From: DASQTB01 sp035642095
GTDB taxonomy: Bacteria; Actinomycetota; UBA4738; CALAEC01
NCBI GenBank assembly: GCA_035642095.1
Contig: DASQTB010000150.1
Location: 1 to 20,962 of the forward strand
DNA length: 20,962 bases
Direction: 5' to 3'
Below are positions 14,439-20,962 of the stretch, in pieces (the first letter of the stretch is position 1; the number at the start of each line of letters is the position of its first letter). The position numbers were made by a program, and so were the translations under genes. The notes beneath the pieces are model-generated. The model worked only from the letters and a program-made list of their open reading frames with translations, was not told the origin of the DNA and made no database searches.

Positions 14439-15620
14439 GTGTCGGTGATCCAGATCCCACAGGAGCTGATCGAGCTTCGGGCCTCGCTGGGGCAGTTCCT
14501 CGACCGCGAGGTCAGGCCGACCGAAGAGGCCTACCGACAGGACATCGTGGATGGCCGGTTCGATTTCGTGAAGGAGGAGCGGCGGAAGCTCCGCAAGCGT
14601 TCGGCCGAGCTCGGCTTCTGGACCGTCCACATGCCGGAAGAGGTCGGGGGGATGGGGCTTTCCTACCTGGGGCAGGTCCTCCTGTTCGAGGAGGGGACCC
14701 GGCACGGCCTCCTGCTGGCCCACGGGGAGTCCATCCTCCCGGTGGTGACCGGGCCCACGCCGGTCTACCTCGACTGTGCCGAGCCACAGCGGGAGAAGTA
14801 CCTGGCGCCGCTTATGGCGGCCGACAAGACGACGTGCTTCGCCCTGACCGAGCCAGAGGCCGGCTCCGATGCGACCCGGATCCAGACCAAGGCAGTCAAG
14901 GACGGTGACGGGTGGGTGATCGACGGGCGGAAGCACTTCATCACCGGCGGCGACGAGGCCGACTTCGCCCTGGTGTTCGCGGTGACCGACCCGGAGAAGC
15001 GGGCCAAGGGCGGCATCACCGCCTTCCTGGTCGACGCCGACACGCCCGGCTTCACGGTGAGCCGGATCCAGCGCACGATGTCGCCGCTCCAGAACCCTTC
15101 CGAGCTCACCCTCGAGGGCGTGCGGGTGCCCGACGACAGCGTGTTGGGGAAGGTCGGGTTCGGCTTCTACTCGGCCATGAGGGGCATCAACGGGGCGCGT
15201 CTTCAGATCGCTGCTACGGCCCTGGGCATCGCCGACCACCTGCTCCGGCGGATGATCAAGTATGCGGAGGAGCGAGTGGCGTTCGACCGGCCGATCGGAG
15301 CGAACCAGTACGTCCAGGGGATGATCGTGGACTCCCACGCCGACGTGGAGCAGGCTCGCCTGCTGCTCTACAAACTGGCGGACGACATCGACAACGGCGC
15401 CGACGGTCGCCGGGAGGCGGCCCTGGCCAAGTTGGTGTGCACGGAAGCCGTCGCCGGTGTGGCGGACCGGTGCATCCAGGTCCACGGCGGGCAGGGTTTC
15501 ATGACCGAGCTCGGCCTCGAAGTCTGGTACCGGGACGTCCGAGCCATGCGACTGTACGAGGGAACGTCCGAGATCCTTCGAGCCAACGTGGCCAGGGGAT
15601 TGGGCCTGCCGGCCAGCTAG
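14439..15620 (+). CDS. Acyl-CoA dehydrogenase (first of two)
   Basis: A 393-residue FAD enzyme that introduces a trans-2 double bond into acyl-CoA and passes electrons to electron-transferring flavoprotein. It shows the order of the family: N-terminal helical domain, middle beta domain with CFALTEPEAGSDATRIQTKA and DGWVIDGRKHFITGG, and C-terminal helical domain. The catalytic base is Glu374 in LYEGTSEILR. The substrate loop holds QVHGGQGFM. Chain-length preference is not clear. GTG 14439 is set by the AGGAGG eight bases upstream. The promoter carries a TetR-like operator, pointing to induction by an acyl-CoA. Its TAG stop shares CTAG with the stop of the next, convergent gene. Confidence 0.93.
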   Translation: MSVIQIPQELIELRASLGQFLDREVRPTEEAYRQDIVDGRFDFVKEERRKLRKRSAELGFWTVHMPEEVGGMGLSYLGQVLLFEEGTRHGLLLAHGESILPVVTGPTPVYLDCAEPQREKYLAPLMAADKTTCFALTEPEAGSDATRIQTKAVKDGDGWVIDGRKHFITGGDEADFALVFAVTDPEKRAKGGITAFLVDADTPGFTVSRIQRTMSPLQNPSELTLEGVRVPDDSVLGKVGFGFYSAMRGINGARLQIAATALGIADHLLRRMIKYAEERVAFDRPIGANQYVQGMIVDSHADVEQARLLLYKLADDIDNGADGRREAALAKLVCTEAVAGVADRCIQVHGGQGFMTELGLEVWYRDVRAMRLYEGTSEILRANVARGLGLPAS

Positions 15621-16063
15621 GCGCCGCTCGCGACGGGTAGCCCCGTCGGGCTGATCAGCACCCGCCAGCTCCGTTCACCGAACCGGCGCAGCCTCCACAC
15701 GGTCACGCCGGCGCCCGAGACCTGCACTTCGGCCTGATCGCCCCGGAGGACCGCCTGCTCCAAGTCGAAGCCGGCATCGATCTGCCGATCGACCAGCGGA
15801 AGGATCTCCTGACACCAGCGCTCGTCGTCGAGCTCGGCTCGAACCGATGCGTCGAGAAGGTCATAGCTCCCGGCGCAGTCGCCGTCGTCGACGGTCTGGG
15901 CGAAGCGCCGGAGGATCTCGCCCGGGCCGCGGGTCTCCTGGTAGAGAAGGTAGATGAGCCCCGACACCGCCAGGAGGGCGATGACCACGGCGGAGGCGAC
16001 CAGTCCGGTCGGGAGTCGCGATCCGGGGCGCCGGTAGCCGTTCTCCTGAGGAGCCTCCCGCAT
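15617..16063 (-). CDS. Membrane-anchored protein, function unknown
   Basis: A 148-residue protein. A short hydrophilic N-terminus is followed by one membrane helix at about 20-41 (LVASAVVIALLAVSGLIYLL), then a soluble extracytoplasmic domain beginning ETRGPGEILRRFAQTVDDGD. The domain has two Cys (CAGSYDLL and RWCQEILP) that could form a disulfide, and ends with strands WRLRRFGERSWRVLI. Its shape resembles NTF2-like/DUF4878 lipoprotein-type domains, which bind small molecules or carry protein contacts, but I cannot assign a family. I chose ATG 16063; the frame is open further upstream but that overlaps cysS. It follows cysS by 16 bases and is likely co-transcribed. The stop overlaps the convergent acyl-CoA dehydrogenase stop in CTAG. 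Confidence 0.75.
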   Translation of the reverse strand: MREAPQENGYRRPGSRLPTGLVASAVVIALLAVSGLIYLLYQETRGPGEILRRFAQTVDDGDCAGSYDLLDASVRAELDDERWCQEILPLVDRQIDAGFDLEQAVLRGDQAEVQVSGAGVTVWRLRRFGERSWRVLISPTGLPVASGA

Positions 16064-16079
16064 GCCGCCGGGAAGCCTA

Positions 16080-17477
16080 TCAGCGAGTAGAGAGCGGGCG
16101 GACCTTGGTGCCGTCGGCGGTGTCCATGACCTCCCAGCCCATCTCGATGAGACGGGATCGGATGGCATCCGAACGATCGAAGTCCTTGCTCGCCCGGGCC
16201 TGATCGCGCTCCTCAACCAGGTCTCGGACCTCGGCCGGCACGTCGAACCCCTCTCGAGCGGCTCGCTCCAGGTCCAGGCCGAGGACGATGTCCCATCCAG
16301 CCAGGAGCGCGTACTTGTCCGCCTCGGGGAACCGGGCCGTGACGGCACGGCCCAGGACGCTCAACGCCTCGGGCAGGTCCAGGTCGTCCCCCACGGCGTC
16401 GCGGAACCGCCGATCGAACTCCCGGGCCTCGGGGGAAAGCTCTCTCTGAGCGGCTCCGCTCCAGTCAGCCATCCGTTGACGAAGCCGGACCAGGCGGTCG
16501 TGGGCGGATTCAAGGGCGTCCCAGGAGAAGTCCATCTCCGAGCGGTACCGCGTGCCGAAGCACAGCAGTCGGAAGGCCAGGGGATCGATCCCCTGGTCGG
16601 CCAGCTCGGAGACGCGGGTGATGTTCTTCTTGGATTTCGACATCTTCTGGCCCGACATCTGGAGGAAACCCCCGTGCACCCAGATCCGGACGACCTGATG
16701 GCCGGTGGCTCCTTCGGACTGGGCGATCTCATCCTCGTGGTGGGGGAACTTGAGATCGTTGCCGCCGGTGTGAACATCGAACCGGTCCCCGAGAAGCTTC
16801 ATCGACATGGCCGAGCACTCGATGTGCCATCCGGGGAATCCCGGGCCCCAGGGGCTGTCCCACCTCATCATGCGCCCCGGCCCGGCCTTCTTCCACAGGG
16901 CGAAGTCCTCGGGGTGTCGCTTGTTCGGGTCTCGCTCCACCTCTTGGCGGTGCCCGGCTCGGAGCGCCTCGATGGTGTTCCCGGACAGCGCGCCGTACTG
17001 GGGGAAGGAGCGCACGTCGAAGTACACCGTGCCGTCGGCCTCGTAGGCATGGCCCCGAGCGATCAGCTGCTCCGTGAGCTGGATCATCTCGGCGATGTGG
17101 TCCGTGGCCTTTGGATAGGCGTCGGCTCGCTCGATGCCCACCGCGTCGGCGTCTTCCAGGAACGCCTCCGTGTACTTCTTCGCGATGGCGATCGGATCCA
17201 ATCCCTCGTCCTCGATGGCCAGATCCATCCGGTCGCGGCCGCTGTCGGTGGCGTCGTCCGTCATGTGCCCCACGTCGGTGATGTTCATCACCCAGCGGGC
17301 ATCGACCCCCTCCAGCCGAAGGCCCCGCCGGATCAGGTCGCCGAGCATGAAGGTGCGCATGTTCCCCAGGTGGGCGTAGCGATAGACCGTCGGCCCGCAG
17401 GAATACATCTGCACCGTCGTTCCGTCCCTGGGGAGGACCTCGTGCACCGTCCGGGTGAGGGTGTCGTACAGCCGCAT
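16080..17477 (-). CDS. cysS: Cysteine--tRNA ligase (cysteinyl-tRNA synthetase)
   Basis: A 465-residue class I synthetase that charges tRNA-Cys with cysteine in the cytoplasm. The start is ATG 17477, MRLYDTLTRTVHEVLP. The HIGH-type motif is HLGN at 36-39 in YRYAHLGNM, KMSKS is at 278-282 (SGQKMSKSKKNI), and zinc ligands include Cys27 (SCGPTV), Cys221 (WHIECSAM) and the HHEDE segment after GGNDLKFP. The C-terminal helical anticodon-binding domain is present. Length and KMSKSKKN favour CysRS over the mycothiol ligase MshC, which is shorter (about 412 residues) and has a different N-terminus. The frame stays open upstream to 18629 but that part is antisense to an acyl-CoA dehydrogenase. It is divergent from that gene with a 24-base gap. 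Confidence 0.96.
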   Translation of the reverse strand: MRLYDTLTRTVHEVLPRDGTTVQMYSCGPTVYRYAHLGNMRTFMLGDLIRRGLRLEGVDARWVMNITDVGHMTDDATDSGRDRMDLAIEDEGLDPIAIAKKYTEAFLEDADAVGIERADAYPKATDHIAEMIQLTEQLIARGHAYEADGTVYFDVRSFPQYGALSGNTIEALRAGHRQEVERDPNKRHPEDFALWKKAGPGRMMRWDSPWGPGFPGWHIECSAMSMKLLGDRFDVHTGGNDLKFPHHEDEIAQSEGATGHQVVRIWVHGGFLQMSGQKMSKSKKNITRVSELADQGIDPLAFRLLCFGTRYRSEMDFSWDALESAHDRLVRLRQRMADWSGAAQRELSPEAREFDRRFRDAVGDDLDLPEALSVLGRAVTARFPEADKYALLAGWDIVLGLDLERAAREGFDVPAEVRDLVEERDQARASKDFDRSDAIRSRLIEMGWEVMDTADGTKVRPLSTR

Positions 17478-17501
17478 CGGCTGAAAGGATAGTCTCTGAT
17501 C
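17478..17501 (+). promoter_or_regulatory. Divergent bidirectional promoter, cysS / acyl-CoA dehydrogenase
   Basis: A 24-base gap between two divergent starts. On the plus strand TAGTCT (17490-17495) is 6 bases before the GTG at 17502. On the minus strand TATCCT (17491-17486) is 8 bases before the ATG at 17477. The two hexamers share two bases, and neither gene has a Shine-Dalgarno sequence, so both transcripts should be leaderless. No consensus -35 is visible and any such box would lie inside the opposing coding sequence. Confidence 0.5.
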
Positions 17502-18647
17502 GTGGACCGGGACTTCGGCCTGGAGCAGGACCAGCGCGACGTGGTGGCGACGGTCCGGTCGTTCGTCGCGGACCGCATCTCCCCCTCCGCCGCGGGGTAC
17601 GAGGAGCGCAAGGAGTTTCCCCGGGATCTGTTCCGAAGCCTCTGTGAGCTCGGCCTGGGCGGCATCCCCTACGACGAGCGGTACGGCGGCGGGGGACAGG
17701 GCATGCTGACCTATCTGGCGGTGCTCGAGGAGGTCGCCACGGGATCGCTGTCCCTGGCCGTCGGCCTGTCGGTCCACCATCTGTCTGCGTTCGGGATCCA
17801 TGAGTTCGCCTCGGACGGCCTGAAAGAGAAGTACCTTCCGAAGCTGTTCTCCGGCGAGTGGCTCGGCGCGTACGCCCTGTCCGAAGCGACCAGCGGATCC
17901 GATGCCGGGGCGCTTCGGACCCGAGCCCATCGAGACGGCCACGGCTGGCGCCTCTCCGGAACCAAGCGGTTCATCAGCCACGCTGGCGAAGCCGAGTGCT
18001 ACCTGGTCATGGCCCGAACCGGCGACGACTCGCCCGCCGGCATCTCCGCGTTCGCCGTGGAGAAGGGGTGGCCCGGATTCGACTTCGGGAAGCTCGAGTC
18101 GAAGATGGGATGGCACTCGTCGCCCATGCGAGAGCTCCTCTTCGATGGCTGCCTCGTTCCGGACGACAACCTGGTGGGCCTGGAGGGGCAGGGCTTCGCC
18201 GTGGCCCTGGCCGCCCTGGACTCGGGCCGGTTGGGGATCGCGGCATGTTCCGTCGGTCTGGCCCAGGCAGCCCTCGACGCCGCCGTGGACTTTACCCGGG
18301 AGCGTTCGCAGTTCGGACATCCGGTGATCGACTTTCAGGGCCTCCAGTTCATGCTCGCCGACGCCGCCACCCAGATCGAGGCCGCTCGCCGTCTGTATCG
18401 GGAGGCCGCCCGGGCCCGAGACGAGGGCCGGGGGGCCAGCTTCGACTGCTCGATGGCCAAGCTGTTCGCGTCCGACGTGGCTATGCGGGTGACCACCGAC
18501 GCCGTTCAGGCCCATGGTGGATACGGCTATATGCGCGAGTATCCCGTCGAGCGCTTCATGCGGGAGGCCAAGGGCCTGCAGATCGTGGAGGGGACCAACC
18601 AGATCCAGCGGATGATCATCGGGCGCCACCTGGCCGGCGGCGGCTGA
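17502..18647 (+). CDS. Acyl-CoA dehydrogenase (second of two)
   Basis: A 381-residue FAD-dependent acyl-CoA dehydrogenase. N-terminal helical domain MDRDFGLEQDQRDVVATVRS; middle domain with the FAD/substrate motif AYALSEATSGSDAGALRTRA and WRLSGTKRFISHAG; C-terminal domain with RERSQFGHPVIDFQGLQFML and QAHGGYGYM. The catalytic base is Glu363 in IVEGTNQIQRM, the usual position in short- and medium-chain members. The EGTNQI ending suggests the short-chain or isovaleryl-type group, but the substrate is not determined. It is clearly different in sequence from the dehydrogenase at 14439, so the two are not a recent duplication. The GTG at 17502 is favoured by the -10 box spacing. A short GGCCC-TTCC-GGGCC hairpin directly follows the stop. 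Confidence 0.93.
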   Translation: MDRDFGLEQDQRDVVATVRSFVADRISPSAAGYEERKEFPRDLFRSLCELGLGGIPYDERYGGGGQGMLTYLAVLEEVATGSLSLAVGLSVHHLSAFGIHEFASDGLKEKYLPKLFSGEWLGAYALSEATSGSDAGALRTRAHRDGHGWRLSGTKRFISHAGEAECYLVMARTGDDSPAGISAFAVEKGWPGFDFGKLESKMGWHSSPMRELLFDGCLVPDDNLVGLEGQGFAVALAALDSGRLGIAACSVGLAQAALDAAVDFTRERSQFGHPVIDFQGLQFMLADAATQIEAARRLYREAARARDEGRGASFDCSMAKLFASDVAMRVTTDAVQAHGGYGYMREYPVERFMREAKGLQIVEGTNQIQRMIIGRHLAGGG

Positions 18648-18793
18648 GGCCCTTCCGGGCCGACTTCGTCCTTCTGACGTAGGGATCGTCGGGACCGGGG
18701 GACAGCGGTCTACGTAGGCCGATTGCCGCGGAATAAGGATTCTCCGGCCGGAGCCGGCCGATAGGCTGAGGGGTCTCCGACGAGGAGGTCGCG
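18648..18793 (+). other. Intergenic region with small hairpins
   Basis: 146 bases without a gene. It begins with GGCCC-TTCC-GGGCC (18648-18661), a 5-bp hairpin without a U tract that may aid termination. ACGTAGG occurs twice, at 18677-18683 and 18712-18718. CCGGC-CGGA-GCCGG (18744-18757) is another short hairpin. AAGGAT (18735-18740) and TAGGCT (18762-18767) are possible -10 boxes for the next gene; neither is convincing. Confidence 0.35.
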
Positions 18794-19051
18794 ATGCTCG
18801 AGGTTGTGGTGATGCTCACCTGGACCGGCTTCATCGTCGCCGCCTCATGGGTGCTATGGCGTCTCGCGTACGCCCAGGGCCGGGCGGATGCCCAGATGGG
18901 AGCGTGCTGCGGGGGCCACGAGGAGGCCGGCGACCCTGTTCCCAGCCCCGACGAGTGGGACTCCGTGATCGACAGGATCCTGTCAGAGGGGGATCGACAC
19001 CCCGAGCACGGAGGGCACGGGCCGAGGCGGCATCCGCACCCTCCGGACTAG
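18794..19051 (+). CDS. Small membrane protein with Cys pair and His-rich tail, function unknown
   Basis: An 85-residue protein with one membrane segment at about 3-25 (VVVMLTWTGFIVAASWVLW), then a cytoplasmic or periplasmic tail containing CC at 38-39 (GACCGGHEE) and a His-rich end with His69, 72, 75, 80 and 82 (RHPEHGGHGPRRHPHPPD). The Cys and His pattern could bind a metal, but no family is recognised. The start is supported by AGGAGG at 18783-18788, five bases before the ATG. Its TAG stop shares CTAG with the stop of the convergent nuclease gene. Confidence 0.7.
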   Translation: MLEVVVMLTWTGFIVAASWVLWRLAYAQGRADAQMGACCGGHEEAGDPVPSPDEWDSVIDRILSEGDRHPEHGGHGPRRHPHPPD

Positions 19052-19611
19052 GGACAGCTCGACCAGAGACCGGCACCGGCTCCCTGAGCGGCGGCCTCGG
19101 CCCGGCGCAGCCGGCCCTCGTGGCGGTCGTTGGGCGGGAAGATCGTGACGACAGCCAGGCCTCGCCGAACCAGCACGACGTTGACCATCCCCCTCCCCGG
19201 GAGGTAGGCGTAGGCCAGGGTCCGGCCGTAGGGATCCATCCGTTCCCGATCGAACTCCAGCCGGACCTCCTCGTCCTCGATGAGGCGGACCAGGAACCGG
19301 CCCGATCGGGCCCCGTAGCACTCCGGATCGCCCCCGTACCAACCGACCTCCGGAGCGTCGATGCCGATCAAGCGAACGATCAGATCGCGGCTCCCATGAA
19401 GGACATGGAGGGTGTCGCCGTCGACGACTCGGCTGACGGGGAGCGCGGCGGTATCCAGCCGTCGGGCCGGACCCTCCTGAGCAAGTCCACAGGCCGCCAG
19501 GATGGCCAGGGATGCCGCGACCCGGATGGAGGTGTCAGCCGAGATGGGGCGGCGGAGGGGGCGGAGATCCGGGAGGCGTCTGGCCGTCACCACCCGGGAG
19601 CGGCTGGCCAT
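19048..19611 (-). CDS. Thermonuclease (SNase-like) family protein, probable lipoprotein
   Basis: A 187-residue protein with a staphylococcal-nuclease fold. Key residues correspond to the S. aureus enzyme: Asp66 in RVVDGDTLHV (D21), Arg80, Asp85 and Glu88 in RLIGIDAPE (R35, D40, E43), and Arg130 in DPYGR (R87), so catalysis is plausible; MVNVVLVRRGLA is also conserved. A hydrophobic stretch SIRVAASLAILAACGL ends in a lipobox LAAC with Cys41, so the mature protein is probably anchored outside the membrane. The ATG at 19611 lies inside the 3' end of the FtsH-like gene, overlapping it by 77 bases; GTG 19593 or 19590 are alternatives with shorter overlaps. GGAGG sits only 2 bases before the ATG. 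It should degrade extracellular nucleic acid. Confidence 0.85.
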   Translation of the reverse strand: MASRSRVVTARRLPDLRPLRRPISADTSIRVAASLAILAACGLAQEGPARRLDTAALPVSRVVDGDTLHVLHGSRDLIVRLIGIDAPEVGWYGGDPECYGARSGRFLVRLIEDEEVRLEFDRERMDPYGRTLAYAYLPGRGMVNVVLVRRGLAVVTIFPPNDRHEGRLRRAEAAAQGAGAGLWSSCP

Positions 19612-20962
19612 TGCCTCCGGGCATCTGCCCGGGGGAGTCCACGCCGACCGGTACGGGAAGGGGCTCCCGCTCGCCGAGCCGGGCCATGAGCTCCTCGATC
19701 TCGTCGCCGATCAGCTCCTCCCGCTCGAGCAGAGCCTCGCGGATCCCCTCCACCACGTGCCGCTTCGACTCGAGCAGCTGACGGACCTGTCTGCGGCAGG
19801 AGTTCAGGAGATCGTCGATCTCCGTGCGCCGCTCGGGATCCGACAGGACGTTCCGGATCGGATCGCCATCCATCATGGAAGGTTGGATGGCTCCGACGGA
19901 GATGAGGCTCTTGCCCATCCCGAACAGGCCGACGTACGCGGCCGCCAGTCTCGTGGCGGTCTCGAGGTCCGACGAAGGTCCCGTCGTGGTCTGCCCGTAC
20001 CAGATGTCCTCGGCCACCAGACCGGCCAGCCCGACCTGGATCCGAGCCAGGATCTGTCTCTGGGACCGGGTGAACATCTCCTCGATCTCCTGCCCGTGGA
20101 CCAGCCCCAGCGCTCCCTCCCGCTTCTGGATGGTGATGACCTGGATCTGAAGCTCACCCCGTTCCAGCGAGTAGGATGCGACGGCGTGGCCGGCCTCGTG
20201 GGTGGCCACCATCTCCTTCTCCCGCTCGGTGTACTTGGTCGGCTGCTTCAGGCCGATCTCTTCGACCAGCTTCGCCTGCCACAGGTCGTCCCACCGGAGG
20301 GCGTCCCGCTCGTCCTGGAGGGCGAAGATCAAGGCCTCGTTCACGACGTTCTTGATCATGGCGGGGGAGTAGCCCTTGCTCATCCGGCCGAACTTCTTGA
20401 GGTCGATCGGTTCGTGGCGCACCTTGGCCAGGTAGTACTGGGCGATGTCCTCCCGCCCCTCAGCGTCCGGCAGCCCGACGTGGATCTTGCGATCGAATCG
20501 GCCCGGACGGAGCAGCGCCGGGTCCAGCGTCTGCGCTCGGTTCGTGGCCCCGATGACGAGGATGTTGTAGTGAGGGATCCTCGGCTTCCCCAGGCGGAGG
20601 ATCCGGCGGAGGTGCCGCCACAACCCTGTTGGCTGGACGAATCCGTCCAGGCCGACCAGGAGCTCGTTCACCACACCCATGCCGCCCCCTCCGGCCAGCC
20701 CACCTCCCATGATCAGGCGATGGACTGGACGATCCGGCGGGGCCGGCGTCATCTGTTGGGAGACGGTCCCTCGTGAGGCCCCCAGCGCGTCCAGTTCGTC
20801 GATGAAGATGACCGCGCCTCCGTACCGGTCGGAGTACCGGCGGGCCTTGGTGAACATCCGTCGGACTTTGAGGTTGCCGATGCCCAGGAACGTGCTGACG
20901 AACCGGCTGCCGTCCGCGATGATGATCGGCACCTGAGCGGAGCCGGCGATCGCCTTGGCCAT
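19535..20962 (-). CDS. FtsH-family AAA+ metalloprotease (5' end outside window)
   Basis: 475 codons of a membrane-type AAA protease; the frame is open to the window edge at 20962, just after the expected Walker A, so the N-terminus, membrane segments and Walker A lie beyond. Visible: the pore loop RFVSTFLGIG, Walker B IFIDELDALG, the second region of homology ATNRAQTLDPALLRPGRFDR with both Arg fingers, and the zinc motif HEAGH (20186-20200 on the minus strand); the third ligand is the Asp of SSDLETAT. The protease should thus be active, degrading membrane and misfolded proteins. The stretch between Walker B and ATNR is about 39 residues longer than in E. coli FtsH, with a Gly-rich and an Arg-rich insert. 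The C-terminus is a long Gly/Pro tail. The inserts suggest a divergent paralogue. Confidence 0.9.
   Translation of the reverse strand: MAKAIAGSAQVPIIIADGSRFVSTFLGIGNLKVRRMFTKARRYSDRYGGAVIFIDELDALGASRGTVSQQMTPAPPDRPVHRLIMGGGLAGGGGMGVVNELLVGLDGFVQPTGLWRHLRRILRLGKPRIPHYNILVIGATNRAQTLDPALLRPGRFDRKIHVGLPDAEGREDIAQYYLAKVRHEPIDLKKFGRMSKGYSPAMIKNVVNEALIFALQDERDALRWDDLWQAKLVEEIGLKQPTKYTEREKEMVATHEAGHAVASYSLERGELQIQVITIQKREGALGLVHGQEIEEMFTRSQRQILARIQVGLAGLVAEDIWYGQTTTGPSSDLETATRLAAAYVGLFGMGKSLISVGAIQPSMMDGDPIRNVLSDPERRTEIDDLLNSCRRQVRQLLESKRHVVEGIREALLEREELIGDEIEELMARLGEREPLPVPVGVDSPGQMPGGNGQPLPGGDGQTPPGSPPPPPPHLG

Noticed and set aside
16080..17477. Possibility that this is mycothiol ligase MshC rather than cysteinyl-tRNA synthetase
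   Set aside because: MshC is shorter with a different N-terminus; length, KMSKSKKN motif and the anticodon-binding C-terminus fit CysRS.
16080..18629. A 849-codon minus-strand frame suggesting a fused cysS
   Set aside because: The cysS homology starts at MRLYDTL (17477); the upstream half is antisense to the second acyl-CoA dehydrogenase and matches no family.
1..20962. tRNA, rRNA, CRISPR, insertion sequence or prophage signals
   Set aside because: None seen: no repeat-spacer array, no transposase or integrase motifs, no tRNA-like cloverleaf in any of the gaps.

Overview
The window is a dense, very GC-rich stretch of ordinary chromosome, almost certainly from an actinobacterium (phylum Actinomycetota). 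The case rests on gene content and order. It runs pafA (Pup ligase), pafB and pafC (WYL regulators), tatA, tatC, helY (SKI2-type helicase) and an M24 Xaa-Pro peptidase, which, from memory, is the order of the Mycobacterium tuberculosis block Rv2097c (pafA) to Rv2089c (pepE). Many genes also start immediately downstream of a TANNNT -10 box with no Shine-Dalgarno sequence, the leaderless style common in Actinobacteria. Genus cannot be named from this; extra genes in the block and modest similarity to the mycobacterial proteins suggest a distant, perhaps uncultured lineage.

Layout. 1-774: 3' part of pafA. 777-2551 (minus): a translationally coupled pair, DUF3866 protein then a ComB-like protein, inserted between pafA and pafB and divergent from pafB. 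2615-7672 (plus): pafB, pafC, a small zinc-ribbon protein, a small membrane coiled-coil protein, tatA, tatC, an unknown membrane protein and an alpha/beta hydrolase. 7813-12811 (plus): helY, an alkylglycerone-phosphate-synthase-like flavoprotein and a diacylglycerol-kinase-family lipid kinase. 12836-13009 (minus): a 57-residue membrane protein. 13261-15620 (plus): peptidase and an acyl-CoA dehydrogenase, the latter with a TetR-like operator over its -10 box. 15617-17477 (minus): cysS followed by a membrane-anchored protein. 17502-19051 (plus): a second acyl-CoA dehydrogenase and a small Cys/His-containing membrane protein. 19048-20962 (minus): an FtsH-family AAA protease (5' end outside the window) followed by a secreted nuclease-like lipoprotein.

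How genes work together. PafA attaches Pup to proteins destined for the mycobacterial-type proteasome. PafB and PafC, coupled by a 14-base overlap, are known in mycobacteria as a DNA-damage-responsive transcription activator rather than pupylation enzymes. TatA and TatC form a minimal twin-arginine export system. The flavoprotein and lipid kinase share a GTGA stop/start overlap and suggest a lipid function. The two acyl-CoA dehydrogenases suggest fatty-acid or branched-chain acyl-CoA oxidation.

There is no mobile element, CRISPR array, tRNA or rRNA gene that I can see. No gap between genes exceeds 300 bases; the longest are 13010-13260, 18648-18793 and 7673-7812. I found no convincing wholly new system. 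The most interesting items are the DUF3866/ComB-like pair inside the paf cluster, the 24-base bidirectional leaderless promoter between cysS and an acyl-CoA dehydrogenase, the operator at 14380-14395, and the unusual insertions in the FtsH-like protease.
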